Made by a program: the position numbers and the translations under genes | Notes under the pieces: generated by a model | The model's database searches: none | What the model was told of the DNA's origin: nothing | Seen by the model: the letters and a program-made list of their open reading frames with translations, nothing else | Source of the DNA: Pempheris klunzingeri | Taxonomy: Eukaryota > Chordata > Actinopteri > Acropomatiformes > Pempheridae | NCBI RefSeq assembly: GCF_042242105.1 | Contig: NC_092016.1 | Coordinates: 11,298,501 to 11,362,500, forward strand | DNA: 64,000 nucleotides | Reading direction: 5' to 3' | Part shown: positions 39,611-53,300 of the stretch, in pieces | Numbering within the stretch: the stretch's first letter is position 1 | Layout of the letters: every line of letters begins with the position of its first letter

Positions 39611-41151
39611 GGTGAGGAAACTGATCCAAGAAGTCTGCAGTCAGGGTTTGTCGAGAGGGTCCCAGCTTTTGAACAATGACAGATTATTTCAGCAAGCTTT
39701 GATTATAATGGTTATAGAGCCTACTGTATCTATACAATATTACTGAACTTAACTAAAATATGTTCACCATGCATGGGTAATATAGATCATTATAGGAAAT
39801 CTTCTCTGTGGAACCACACACACGCACACTTTTTACAGGTTCTTGTAGTAAAGGCTATTTGTAGACTGTGTACTTTGACACCTTTGTGTCAAAAGACATG
39901 TCCGCATGTCATCCAAAGACACTATCGTGCAAACAGGTGGGCAGAAAACTAGCTACTCATAAAACTAAACATATAACAAACAAAAAGTTAATCACTGAAC
40001 AAAAACTCAACTCAACAACTTGATTTGTTTAGATGCATTCATTGAAAAATAAACAAAAAAACCAAAACAAAAGGCACAACCTCAGTGATGAAGCTCAGCA
40101 GCTCCTTAAAGTTACATCCTTGCTGTCAATATCAGTCATAACTATTTCTAACACACTGCTACAGTGGGAATGTTTCACCCTCACGTGAACAGGAAGAAGC
40201 ATCTGTTTCTGCAACAAAGGAATGCTGGAAAAAAAAAAGAAAAATGAATGTAAAACCTGCAGAAGTTCCCAAACCTTCTTGTTCTTTACAACAAACAGTT
40301 TCTGTTTGCTCTCGTTCCCTTTAAAGTTCACGAAAGCAAAGGAGTAAAAAGTTGCTGATTATGTAGGCCCAAGTTGTTGGTGTGGAGTAGGAGGAGGCCC
40401 TGTAGGTCTGTGTGCTGCAGAGAAAACCTGGACATGTTTCTGTGTGCTGGAAAACATGGCATGGATCTGATGTGGAGGAGTGTGTCCCCGCTGAGCAATA
40501 TACGTATGCAGGATCAACAGATTTAAGAGCTCTAAGCCTCAAGAAAAATGTCTTAACAAAATTTGAAGCACACTTTTGTTATAGTTGGACACTTGGCTGC
40601 CACCTTGTGTGTACAAATCTGCAATTAAAACAGCAGGAACAGTTGGCTGAGCCTGTAAAAATACTCTCCAGGTCCCAGTGAGTGTGTTTAGATTTTCATC
40701 CTATCTTTTCCAAGAAGTATCGCGTCACTCTCTCCAAGCTAAATCATGTCATCTCTACTCCGCTTACCAGCCGCTTTAAATCCCCTTTTTACCTTTTTGC
40801 TGTTAGCTCTTCTTTTACTCCGGATCAAACAAACCTCCACGGTAAATTGAGTCTCTGTTTCAGTCTCCTGAGCAAAAAGGGCTGGTGGAGTCAAGTGTTC
40901 TCTGTTAAACCTTTTCTTAAAACATACTTTAATGGGCCTCTGAGTTTAATGTGATGTGGGTTTAACTGAGTTTTACTGAAATCTGTCTTTTGTTCCATGT
41001 CCTTTCCTGTCATTTCTCCACTGTTGCTACCTAATAAAGACATAAAATAAATAGAAAATACCAAACCAAGGTTATATTTAGAGGTACAGGGCCCCGGGTC
41101 CGACTTGGCCCTAAGACGATCTGTTAGAAGGCCTCTATTGAGGGTCGCTCC

Positions 41152-41186
<35 letters not shown>
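41152..41186. repeat. (CA)n microsatellite
   Basis: About 17 uninterrupted CA units in intergenic DNA. Confidence 0.95.
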
Positions 41187-41188
<2 letters not shown>

Positions 41189-42059
41189 CTACAACCAAAT
41201 CCTCAAAAGCCAACCAGTACTCATAAACTGGAGTATACCTGTGTGCAGAGTGTCGAAAGAGTGTTAAAGGTGCAGTCCGCCAATAGACCCTTTTCATGGC
41301 AGACATTGTTACTTGGAGATGCATAGGTGGACTAAATAACATTAATGTGGCTGAATTCCATTTAGGTGAGCCAGGTCCAGGCTCTGGTATCGTGCATGCT
41401 CACACACTAACACCTCTTATGGGGACACTTGATGGAGAGGATCCATCATTAGTGTCGTTGTTTACATCTGTGCTTCTCCTGCTTTGACAGGTCAAAATGT
41501 CTGCTGTGAACAGGGTCTGTTTTACAGACTACAAGCTCAGTTTTCACATCATGAAAATTGCTATAAAACCTGTAAAACATATGTATGATGTTTTCTGATG
41601 ATCTTACTGAAGTGTGGGTGTAAAGCTGGTGATAACAAAGATTCAAGCTCTTCATAGAAAGCCTGCTTTACTAAGTGGGTTTGTGGAGTTATGAGGACCT
41701 AAAACAGGCGGGACAAGTTTAATGACAGACTTGGTTATATTTTGAGGATTATCAGGACATCTCTGCACTGTCCATTTTGGTACCCCTGATTACAGAATAT
41801 ACACCACGTAAACATAACATCTGCTGAGATATTATAACCAAATGTTGACAGAGGTCACCTTTACAAGTCAGAGCATAAAGACCACTTTAAGATCTTTTAC
41901 CTGAATATTAGATAAAAATGCTAAAGCCACCTTAACTATTCCTAACTAAGACAAAAGTCCATCTAACTGAGAAATGCTTTACTTAAGCAGGACATTGTTT
42001 CTTCCTAATGAGTTTAGTGTGTTATTTCCCATCTGTTGTTGTGTTTCTTTTTAAAGTAT

Positions 42060-42205
42060 AACTATAAATCACATTTGTATTCTCTGTCTGATGGTTTTTT
42101 TTTATCTTTATCTGTAATCAAAAGTGTAACTGGTGTGGCCAGTTCTTGACCAGGTCTCCCTCAGAGAAGATACTTTAATCTAGTTAAATAAAGGTTTAAC
42201 ATGCA
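42060..42205 (+). mobile_element. LINE 3' tail
   Basis: TCTTGACCAGGTCTCCCTC, then AGAAGATACTTTAATC and GTTAAATAAAGGTTTAAC, match the 3' end shared by several fish non-LTR retrotransposons from memory. The 5' limit is uncertain and no open frame remains. Confidence 0.55.
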
Positions 42206-43181
42206 AAAAAATAAAAAAAATTAAGGTGTTACCAATGCTGTGTTCATGGAAGTGCATCATTTCTCATGTACTGTTTTAGCGTTCCTCAAGTACTAGCTGT
42301 CAAAAAAGTAAAAAAAAATCATCCTCACTATCAGCATTTCATTAGTTGCACCACTTGGTGGCGCCGAGTAGCTGCTTGTGTAGCATCTGGCATCATGCCG
42401 GGGGTCAGAGCCACAAACCCTGGGAAAAGCAGTGCTTTGTCCATATAAGGCTGCAATCCATCCGCTTCCCTCTTCCTCCCCAGCTCCCTTCCTCTGTCTT
42501 TCTCAGACCTGAGGGATATTTACAGAGAGAGTGCCTCGGCCAGCCTGCCCTTCCTTATTAGGAGCTCAGCTTGTTGTCAGAGCTCCTACCCTGCAGGACA
42601 GTGGTCCATCTCTCTGCTCTCAGATGAGACAAACAGATGGATGACTGGTGTGTTAACTACACTTCAGTGCAAATGGACGGCAGCTCAAAAGACAACAGGT
42701 CTCTTACAGCATTACGCAGATGTCTACTGAACACTCATCCAGCAAATGTAATGACGCTCACTTCTATCACGTCAGTCAAGCTGCTCATGATGTACTGTCC
42801 ACCTGGGAGCAGCTGTAGAGTAATGTAACAGCCCAGACAGACAGTAAATACATCTAGTGCTCATAGTGTGTGAGCGTCGCAGTGTTGCAGCTGCTCTGTT
42901 CCTCTTTTTCTCTCCCCAGTGATGTGGAACATCTGGCTACCAGAAAACAGAACAACTGTATGAGGGGATGATACAAGTACTGTGTGGGTGAAGCAGCTAA
43001 AAGCAAAACAACCAGGTGACCATCAACAGTTTGATGACTCCATCAATCACAGCATGTTTCCAAGAATCCAAGTAAGATTCAGTGTTGTGGGATGAAGAGT
43101 CACGTAATATTTTACTTGAATCTTCAGTGAACAAAGTGGCGTGACTGTAATAATCAGGCAGTCGCTACAAACACACTTTTT

Positions 43182-43187
43182 TTTATT
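43182..43187 (-). other. ppp1r12c: Candidate poly(A) signal of ppp1r12c
   Basis: AATAAA on the minus strand about 1.2 kb after the stop codon. This would put the 3' UTR at about 43.17-44.41 kb. No exon was found in that stretch. Confidence 0.4.
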
Positions 43188-44245
43188 AGGGTGCAGACAT
43201 CCATTCAATATATTAGAAAACCAACATGTGAAGAAAGGCTACATGGAATTTTACTTCAAGGGGGGGTATTATTCAAGACTAGTATTTATACACAGATAAT
43301 ATACATAACCATGCTCTCTTGTAAGAGAGGAATTGACAATGTAAAACTATGAAAATAATATCTTTATCAATGGTAATAATTAAAACCATCCATAGCATAA
43401 TAGGCTTTGACAGAACAGCAATTTCTATAATTGTGCAATGACCTCTGACCTTCAGCTATGGGTAACTTCTCCCTCCACTGGCTGAGTGAGCGAGAAGGTG
43501 CTGCTCTGAAGTAAAGTTTGTCTGTCTGAAGGACGGGCAAAGCCTCGCAGATCTTTCTGTTGCTTTGCAGAGAGTAAAGTGCTGTGGTCGACTGACCTGG
43601 TTCTGCGGTCATTTTTAAGAGCATGGAGTGCGTCTGTGGTCACAAAAACAAAAATGTACGTGGGGAAGTGCATAGGTGGAGAGGTAGGTGGGTTCAAACA
43701 CTTGCATGTGGAAACAAAACAACCCAACAGAGCTTCATGGACTTCCCCGTTGTCAGGACGCTGCTGAATGCGAAAGGACACAGCCTGAAATGGGTTTTTT
43801 TTAAAGAACTACACCAAAACCTTCACTGCTTGACATCACACAAGATTTGAACTGTGAGTGGGGTAAATTCGTGAATGTGTGACGTGAGTGTGTTCACAAA
43901 AAAATAAATACTAAAGTGGGAGCTTTAAGGCCCAAGCTGCCTTGTGCGCTCGTGGAATGTGCATCGAGGAAGTGTGATGCACGCATAGGAATGTGTGTGC
44001 ATGTTAGTGCTCCCCTGATGCACAGTCGTACTAGATGTTGTGTTGTGTGTTGCACCGTTCTGGCTGTTGTCAAGTCTCATGTTGCTACTGTGGGAGCCTC
44101 TGACCACAGCCACGGGCCTTCACGCCGAGCTCTTCCTGTGACGAACGGGCATTAAGGCACACGAAAGCCACTCCAGCTGTTCACAGAGAGGCATCACAAT
44201 CCAAGTCAAGCTGTGGTGCTCATGTACGTGGGACATTCTGCTGCT

Positions 44246-44288
<43 letters not shown>

Positions 44289-44292
44289 CTCT
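44246..44292. repeat. (CT)n microsatellite in the ppp1r12c 3' UTR
   Basis: About 20 CT units with three CG interruptions. An imperfect GGGA/GGAT purine tract with an uninterrupted run of about 13 G follows at 44317-44378. The overlapping Arg/Glu-rich and Pro-rich frames are artefacts. Confidence 0.9.
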
Positions 44293-44406
44293 TTGGCACT
44301 GGGAGGAATGTGTGGAAGGAGGGAGGGAGGGACAAATGGATGGATGGGTGGTGGATGGAGGGAGGGGGGGGGGGGGGTTCCCTGCTCTTCATGTCCCTCT
44401 CTCCAT

Positions 44407-47299
44407 CTATTTGGAGAGTTTGCTGATGACACGGATCAGTGCTCCATTTTCATCTTTAAGACGCTGGTTGTCTGCTTTCAGGTCAACCAGAACCTGGTGG
44501 TAAGAAACGAGTTCACATTAGAATAAATATAATCATTTATATGATTTTATTGCATGTTCTCAAATTACTGGATTATGAGATATTGGATTAACAGTGGATC
44601 TATTCAATTTAATGTTGCACTAATAATTAATGTTATTTATAAAATCTACTCTTTATCCTCTGACATATCAAAATATCCGAAAAGGCCTAATAAACAACTC
44701 CAGGAAGGTTAAAAACCATTAATGGGTCATATCAAACGCATAGATGTTTTTAACACCTAAGGTTTAATGTACGTTGTGTTAACTACAGTTGAATGAAAGA
44801 CATCTGGGGCATTTTTAAGTTGGACATTATTCTTTTGCTGCCATACTCTCATAACTTTGGACAATATTGGTCATTATTCTCATTTACCAAAACTGTGTGC
44901 TGCATGTTATCTAGGACTTGTGTGATACAAACAGGTCATGTTTCCTCTGTGGGGTACATTGGAGAGTGAAAAGCCTGCAAGGGCGAGATTGAAATAGTCT
45001 TGTGGCAAGAACAAGAAGTCACAGCACAGAAATACTTTTAAATCATATTTTAAAGTTAAGAAAGTCAGAGTTAAAAATAAATATTTATTAATCAAAAGAA
45101 ATATATTTCTGTATCCTAGAGTCAGAGCATGCTAAAAAAAATTCATAGAAACATTTTGGGAAATGTGCCTACTTGCTTTGTTGCTGAGAGTAGATGATTG
45201 ATGCCACTCTCATGTCTTTGCAGTAAATATACCAGTAGCTAGTTAGCTTAGCTTAGCATAGCATAAAGACTGGAAACGGGGGGAAACAGCTAGCCTGCCT
45301 TTGTACGAGCTCATGAATTAACACATCACATCTCATCTGTTTAATCTGTACAAAAACCAAAGTTTAAAACCTTTATAGTTGACATTATATTGGTGATTTT
45401 GTACTGGACACTTTCTTGTTGGCATTTAAAACTAAATCTTATTTATTGATATATGCCTGAAAATGCCACAAGTGCATTTTAATACACTGAAAAATTTGGT
45501 GTGCTGACTGCTCTTCGATTGACATTTACACAGTATATTATCACAGACAGAGTTACAGTGTAAACAAATACAAGTGATAACAATAATTAAAAATAAATAA
45601 ATAAATAGTTAAAACTTAATATTTAATAATTAAAATTTTAATAAACAGTAGCACAATGGCTACAGACACAGGCAGGTAGCCACTGATGCAGTGAAAATAA
45701 ATTATGGCATTGATGAGTGTTGCCTCTGATAATGACTTCTCTTTTCCTGCACCTAGCATCATACAGTATATCTCATCCGCTCCTTATTATTTACAGAAAC
45801 TCCAGTCGAAGGACTGAAGTTACCTTTGGACAAAACCAGGCTAACTGTTTCCCCTCATTTCCAGTCTTTATGCTAAGCTAAGCTAACTGTCTGTTGGCTG
45901 TAGATTTATAATAACTGTAAAGACATGACAGTGGTATCAATCTCCTCATGTAATTCTGTGCAAGACATCAAACAAGGATATTTCCTAGCTAAGAAGAATT
46001 ATTGTGCCATTTCACATCCAAAGTTACGAGAGTGCAGAGATCAGATGGGTAAAAATGCCTATTTGAGATGGTCGTTAGGAAGGCAAACAGAAACATCCAT
46101 TAATGTGAAAAACAACCAAATGAATCTATCACATGTAACAGAAAAAACAACCACACCTCCTGAAAACAAGTTGACAGAGAGTCCAATGTCTTGAACAACT
46201 CTACATTTTACCGCCACAGCACTGCTGGCCTGCACAAGCTAAAGCCAAGCTAATCAAGCAGAGGCATGCAAAGTGTCTGTGGCCACGATGAGTCGTTCTC
46301 AATGTCTCCTCACCTTCAGCTCCTCCTCTAGCTCAGCCATCCGCCGCTCCAACATCCTCCGGTCCTGATGCCAGGGAAATGTGAGGGAGAGTGGGGGGCG
46401 GGAGGGCAGAGAGGAGGTGATGTGGAGAAGAAGAAGGGCCACAAAAGTTGAGTGAAAACAGGTGAGACAGTGGTTTGAGTGGGGAGGGAAGAGAAGGGGG
46501 GTGAGAGCAGGAGTGGCAGTGGTGAGGCTGTTGAAGCTACAAAAACAACAACAACAACAACAACAGCAGGTAACACCGTCAGCAGCAGGGATGCATTACC
46601 TTTCTCTCCAGCTCCAGCAAGGCTGAACAGTCACTGAAGCGCTCCTGTCTCTGTTGGGTACAACAAATCAGTATCATCAATATCGTCAGCACAAGTAGTC
46701 ATCAAAGATAACCATTAGTTACACAACAATATCTTGCTAAACTTTAGCCACTGGTCATACTAGACAAAGTCCAGCTGGAGAAGAAAAAGTCCTGCATTAA
46801 TGAGGACAGGGGTGCATTGTGTTGTTAATGAATTCAACTTAAGCTCTTTTAAAAGTAAAACACTTTCAATTTAATGTCACACAATGGTAATTAAACCAAA
46901 TCTGGAAGGGTTATATTTGCTTTTTTCTCCAAAGACTAAAAAACAGAGACATGGATGTTTCCATCTTCAAAAATAGTATTTTTGACGTGTCAATTCATGA
47001 CAAGTGATGACAAGCCACCTGAACTGAACACAGAAACAGGAAGTCTGAGAAAAAAAAGATTTAAATATTGGCTGTAATTATAAAACCTTTCGATCACCAG
47101 TTTTACCACATTCAAATGTTTCTGATCGTCTTTGCATGGGCCAGGTTATGATATCAGTTTGTGTTTCCCTCAGCGTCTGTCTGCGCCCCCACCTGTGTGG
47201 CCTTTTCCAGGTCCAACCTGGTCTGACTGACAATCCTTTGGGTGTCCTGAAGCTGAGACTGGAGTTGACTGTTTTCTCTGGAGACTTCCTCGAACAACT

Positions 47300-47342
<43 letters not shown>

Positions 47343-50300
47343 GTAAATAACTGGGACAAGTAAGTAAAAACAACTTTTGTGACCTCAATATCAGTTCTGC
47401 ACACTGACCTTCTTAAAATCCTTGGAGTTTCCTCCCTGGGTACAGTCGTTACAGGATGTGCCCGACCTGAGCAGAGATCAGAGATACTGCTATCATCAGA
47501 CTGTGCTGACAGCATGAAAAAAGACTTCAAATCAAACAGGTCAAAGGCTCAATTCATACCTGGAACTCAACTGTTGGTATGTCTGCGAACGGAGAAAACA
47601 AACATGTTAAGGTTATTGTTTCAGGTTACAGTCCACTGAGACAACACACACACACACACACTCACCTGTGGATCCGCCCCACTGCCTGAGAACTCCTCCT
47701 CTCCACTGGGATCATTGTCATCACTCTGCAGATGACAAACATGCTTATCCAACTTCCCTTTACATTTGCTACTGCTGAATATGTCTTTTCCTGTTAGCGC
47801 GCTTTTCTATCCATCCTGCATCAGTTTCCCCCCCACCCCAAGATAAAAAGACTTTCGCAGTGCTCACCTCCCCGGTCTTCTGTGCCTTCCTTCGAGCCCG
47901 AGCCTGTCTCCTCTCCTTGCGCTCCCTGGCCCATCGCTCCGTCTCGCTCTCCCCGGTGCCGGCCTCAGCGTCTGGAGCAATGCCAGGCGGCAGTCGTTTA
48001 AGAGCGAATCAAGTAGTTCAACAAGCACCAATAACAGCTCTGCGTTTTGTTAGAAAAGAGAAGTGGCGATGCGTACCCCTCCTGTCAGATGTCTGAGGTC
48101 GTGGGGTACCGGTGGGCTGCGTGAGGCCGAGCAGGTCAGACTTCTGCAGACTGGCAATACGAGACCTCCAGCTCACTTCCTGTGAACACAGTATCCCCGG
48201 CTATGTTATGTCACATGACATTATATAAGAGCGGCCGACACAGGCCTATAACTCAAGACACACAGCTCTCACCCCCTCCTCTCCCTTCTTTGATTTTCCC
48301 TCCTTCTCTTTCTCCTTCTCTTCCTCCTCCTTCTTTTCTCTCCCTTTGTTGTCGGTTCTCATGGTCTTCTCTGCCTCCTGCAGATCTGTGAGCGTCACAC
48401 CCTTGATGTGAAAGACAGATAACGTTGTCTTAAGTACCAGATTGACACACAGCGCTTCTGAATATCGGAAATTAGAATGCGAGCGGGTGTTGTTGGTACC
48501 TGAGTGGAGCGGCGGGACTGCCGTGCGTGTCTGGAGCGAGCCTTCCTCTGCGCCTCTGCCTCCTCATCCCGCACCGGCGTCAGATATGACCTGCACGAGT
48601 CACACGCTTTCAGATTCAATGCAGCACCATCACGCCCCCACAATTTACAAACATCGGGCCTTTCCCATCCAAACACACACACAGACGAAAGTCGTGACTA
48701 ACTTGCGCCTCTGCTTGGTCTCCTGTTCGCCTGCGGTCATGCTCTGAAAGTTGGAGGTGGTGACGGCAGACTGATCCTTCTTTTCTGCCTGTTCCTGAGG
48801 AAGCCTTCAGGAGAAAGATAAGAGCCAACTATCAGATCTTCCAGAAAAGTGAGGAAAATGAGTTGGAAAATGAGTATAAAAATTAAATACCTCTGGGCCA
48901 ACACACTATTAAGGCGGCTGAGTCCCGCCGAGCTTGTTCCTGTGCTAGCTGAGGTCAGGGTGGGGTCATCCAGTCTCTTTCCATACGATGAGCTAGAGAG
49001 ACAAAGCCCATTGGAAACACAAAGCCATCTTTCACAGCCACACGCACACAAATAACTATTCATTGCAGGGGGAACGTAATAAGCTGTGACACAGCAAAAA
49101 CAATCACAAACACACAAACAGCAGAGGAAACAAGTACGAGCAGTGAGCAGCAGGACTGACCTGTGAAGCAAAGAGGGGGTGGAACTAGTGAGATCATTCC
49201 CTGATTGACTATGAAGGCGCCGGGTGTAAGAGGAGCTACGACTGAGCCAACTGAGAGGGAGACAGGGTGACAAGGGCACATATGCAGTGACTCAGAAAAA
49301 CAGATTCTGGTTTCACAAGCGCAGACACATATGAGAGCACAGGCCCACCTGTTGGAGTTGTCAGGGCTGCTGTCTGGAATACTGAAGAGTCTCCGTGTCG
49401 GAATGGGCGGTACCCGCGCGAGCCGCGGCTCCTGAGAACAAGGGGTGAGATCGGTTCATCTTTTTTTTCCTGTTTTTTATGTGGCTCAGTAAATAGAAGC
49501 TGTAAAAGAGGCTTTTATCTGGCCTGTCATGTTAGATTTATAAAATAGTAGCTCGTTTCATGGGAGCCTGGGATCATGTGAGCGCCTGTGATGCGTACCT
49601 TGGTGTCGGCCTCAGAGCTGAGGCGGGGGCTGGAGGCGGAGCGGGTCATGCCGAGGACCGTCTCTGGAGGTCGGCTGGGATCCTGGCTGGAGTCAGACAG
49701 TCCAGCCGTGCCCAGAGTCACCGAGCTGCCTGCCTTCCTCAGAGACGTTCTCCAGGAGCCTGGGGCCTCGGTGGCTGGGGGCTTGCCTGGGTCCTGCCAC
49801 AGAATCAGAAGAAGTCATCCTCTAAATGTCCAGTACTGTTATTGACACTTGATGTACCATCTCCATGTGTTACCTTTTTCACTTGGCTGGCAGCAGTACT
49901 CGTTGACATGGAGGTAGGAAGCAGGCTGGTGGTGTTGCGTTTGTTGTTCAAGTTGTTAATGATCTCTCGGTTTTTTGCTTTCTCTGAAACCGTGCAAATG
50001 TCAGCAATCAATGAGTCGCTACTAAAATCATAACAAAGCCTTAAAACCCATTTGATAAAAACACAGACATTTTTAAATTCAACTCTCTCAGCAGCAGCTT
50101 CTCTTACCGGACTCTGCATCGCTCTCGGATTCGCTCTCCTCCTCCGAGCTGGAGCTGCTGGAGGCCTTCACCTGGGTCGGAGACTGGCTCTGTCCCGTCT
50201 GGCCTTCCTCTTCCTCATCCTCGGCCGGGCTGCTCGGCAGGGCAGGGGGCGGGTGCTTCTCGCGCTCGTGGAGGCAGATCTTCTCTTTACTGCTCATACG

Positions 50301-53300
50301 AGAGATAGAAGTCCTGCAGGGGCGGGGCCAAGGTGGGGTGGAACAACAGGTGGCATGCAGGGAGCTGATCAGTGAGGGCCGTCATTCCACGTGCAGCCAA
50401 TTAGAGCGAGCATGCGCCGATCGACACGTCAGTGGGTGGAACAGTGGGTCACTCTCTGTGATGCCATGTGTGGCATTATCACGGATCAACATGAAGCCAT
50501 TACATCACTTCAGCCTACAGCTTTTTTCTTTATCACTTATCTCGCACCTTTTTATTATTCTTCCTCAATATGTGAGACTGCCAACTTTACATCAACCCAC
50601 AGGGATGAAATGGCTACAGAGCTGCTGCACATAAACAACATGTGTCCCAACCACAAACTGTATACATCTTATATCCTTTGCACTAATTACATAATGTACT
50701 ATTGCGGCTTTTAGTATGCAAGAAATTAACTTACATTCTGTTTAAAGTTCAGAACCTCTGCCCATATAAAATTTGTTTTTTATTCATTTTACAGAAGTAA
50801 CTATCATTATATAATCTCTGGGTTTATTAGACCAGTGTGGCCAATGTGTGAGTATTTTGATTTGTCACGATATTACCCAAAAACATATATCAATGTGTTG
50901 TTATTTTAACACTTGGGTTTAACAATGGGTTTTCCAAACAATTCACTGCATGATGATAAATGTGAATATTGTGATATAAAATGACTTAAATTAAGAGTGA
51001 TGGAGGATATCATGCATTTTGCAAACCCAAAAGAGCTAGTTATAAACACTCTTTAAAAAGACACATTAGTTTATTGAAGTTTTTTTAAATAAATGCATTG
51101 CTTAATTGCTTTAGTGAGTCAGTTATAACACATATCACGTCTCCTTCTCTGTGTGGGACAAGCGGATTACAGTGTCCATTGAAAACCTCAATGGATTTTA
51201 GGCCGTAAAGAATATCTTTTAATTTCTCCGATGTGTGCACCCTACACACGGAAAACAGTTAGTATTCAGTATGAAGCTGGGACACAGAGCGTTGCTGACT
51301 GCTACACCTATCCACTGTAATGTCAGTGGATAGAAGTAACATGGAAGGGACTGTTGACATCATACCTGCATGCAAACTACTGGTACTGGGATTACTGGGA
51401 TTCAGCTGAGGACCAGCATAGCATGTGCCCACATACATACGCACACACAAACACATGCCCACGCGCCGGGACACTGGCACTGACCTGCGCTGGCGAACTG
51501 GTACCATGGAGATTTGCGGGATGGTTTCAATAACAGGAGTCTGTTTCTCTTTCTCGCTGCGTAACTGAAGAGGAATATAAACACACATAAACACAGAGAA
51601 CATTCGCCGCTGTAACGCTATCAATCATATCACGTTTATCTAACTGAGTGAGATAGTCGCGGAGCCTGTGGGAAGGCGGACTCACAGCGTTCTGTTTCTT
51701 CTGCAGCTCCTCTAGAGTGTCCACGAGTTTCTCATCTGCAACATCTAGAGGTGTTTGGCCCTACAAGGACATTCACAGAGCATCATCAGTCATGGCACAA
51801 ATTAAGGCTTCAATCACAAGAGGTCATGCCGAAGACGGGTTGTCTCGTGCTCACCACGTTGTTGACGGCACCCATATCGCACATGTTGTCAGCAAGCAGG
51901 GTGCACACCTCCTCCTGCCCCCAGTGAGATGCTGCATGCAAGGGCGTCCACCCGTCGATGTCCCTGCTGTCCACATCCACTCCACACTGTAACAGCACTC
52001 TGAACATGCCAACGACGAGGGGAGGAAAGAGTAAGGGGAAACAAACGAGAGGGGGAGACAATGAGAGGAGCGTCCAGGAGGAGAGGACGAGGCTATGAAT
52101 AAAAGCCGTGATGCCAAAATAAGACGAAAGCTAACAAGCTGTCACTGCTCTCGCGCGTGTGAACTGATGCTCACTTCAGTACTTCGATGTAGCCTTTGGC
52201 AGCGGCAACGTGCAGAGCCGTTGCCTTGGTGTTGTGGTGAGGTGCGAGAGTGCCGCTTCCTGCCAGCACCGCCATGGCATCCTGGAGCATGATCCTCTCC
52301 TCCTCCTTCCTGGCCTTGTCCACGTCTATACCTGTGACACACACATGAAAGTTAAAGCAGATGACTTCCATTCTTTGGGGACCCCAACATTAACCTAACC
52401 TCAATACACACCTTAGAAATAGCCATTTGTCCCATTTGGACCAGGTTTTTGTCCCTTTGAGGACAACTGGTCCAGACAAGGTCAGTGTTTATACCAGAAA
52501 TGTAGAAGGAATAAGGGTATAAAAACAAGCATGAGCACACTCACTCATACACATTTCAGACCTTTGAAAACTGAAAAACACATTCTGCAAGTAGCAGACA
52601 AAAGACAAAATATTCAATATCATATTCATAATTGTCATTTATATCATATTTATCATCCGTGATTTCAGCAGCATGATGGATCTCAACATTATGTGTATTT
52701 GACAGTGAGAGAGATACAAGCCTGGAGCCACGGTACACTTCAGTGCTGTGAAGGTCACAGAATACTGGGTGCACAGTGACTCTGCCCTCATTTTCTGTAG
52801 CGCTTGATGATTTTATTTTTAAAATCTTTTGATGTGAAAGAGTTCATTTAGACTCATCGTGTCTATGAAATGTCAGCACATAGGGGAAAATCCCTCATGG
52901 CACTGTCCTGGAGCCCAGTGTGACGTGTTAGAATAACTTGTTTTGGTAAACAAATGGTGCTAAACGATGTTCAAGTTACAAAAATAAATTGAAAAAACAG
53001 CAAATCGTCACATTTGAGAAACGGGAACCAAATGTTTTGGTTCTTATACAACTGATCAGCTAATAGTTTTGGCCTTAATTGATAACCGTGGTCTTGCCAA
53101 AATCATAATTTTCACCATAATGAAGCAGCCTTGACTGTGGCCACATTCTCACATTAGTGTTAATTGATGATAACACAGACATGTAATGTATTATACTCAT
53201 CATGTACTTGAGATCATTATAAAGATCACATGCAACGCCAGATCTCAATGGGACCGACAGGATGCAACACTGCAATGCTTTCAAGCTGGGGTGGAGGTGT

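Larger units (their letters stand above)
39611..43181. other. pgghg-ppp1r12c intergenic region
   Basis: Holds the pgghg 5' flank, a CA microsatellite (41.15 kb), a LINE 3' tail (42.06-42.2 kb) and assorted short open frames without splice or homology support. A plus-strand 90-codon frame at 40682-40954 is possibly part of an old retroelement. No gene is seen. Confidence 0.55.

Noticed and set aside
41124-41342. Frames with runs of Cys-Val or Thr-His
   Set aside because: Translations of a CA microsatellite.
44120-44503. Pro-rich and Arg/Glu-rich frames
   Set aside because: Caused by CT and G-rich simple repeats in the ppp1r12c 3' UTR.
47078-47530. 150-codon minus-strand frame with poly-Val/Cys
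   Set aside because: Runs through an intron and a TG microsatellite; only the exon segments inside it match the gene, partly in another frame.
49560-50375. Plus-strand frames of 85-157 codons
   Set aside because: Antisense to GC-rich coding exons of ppp1r12c that join in phase on the minus strand.
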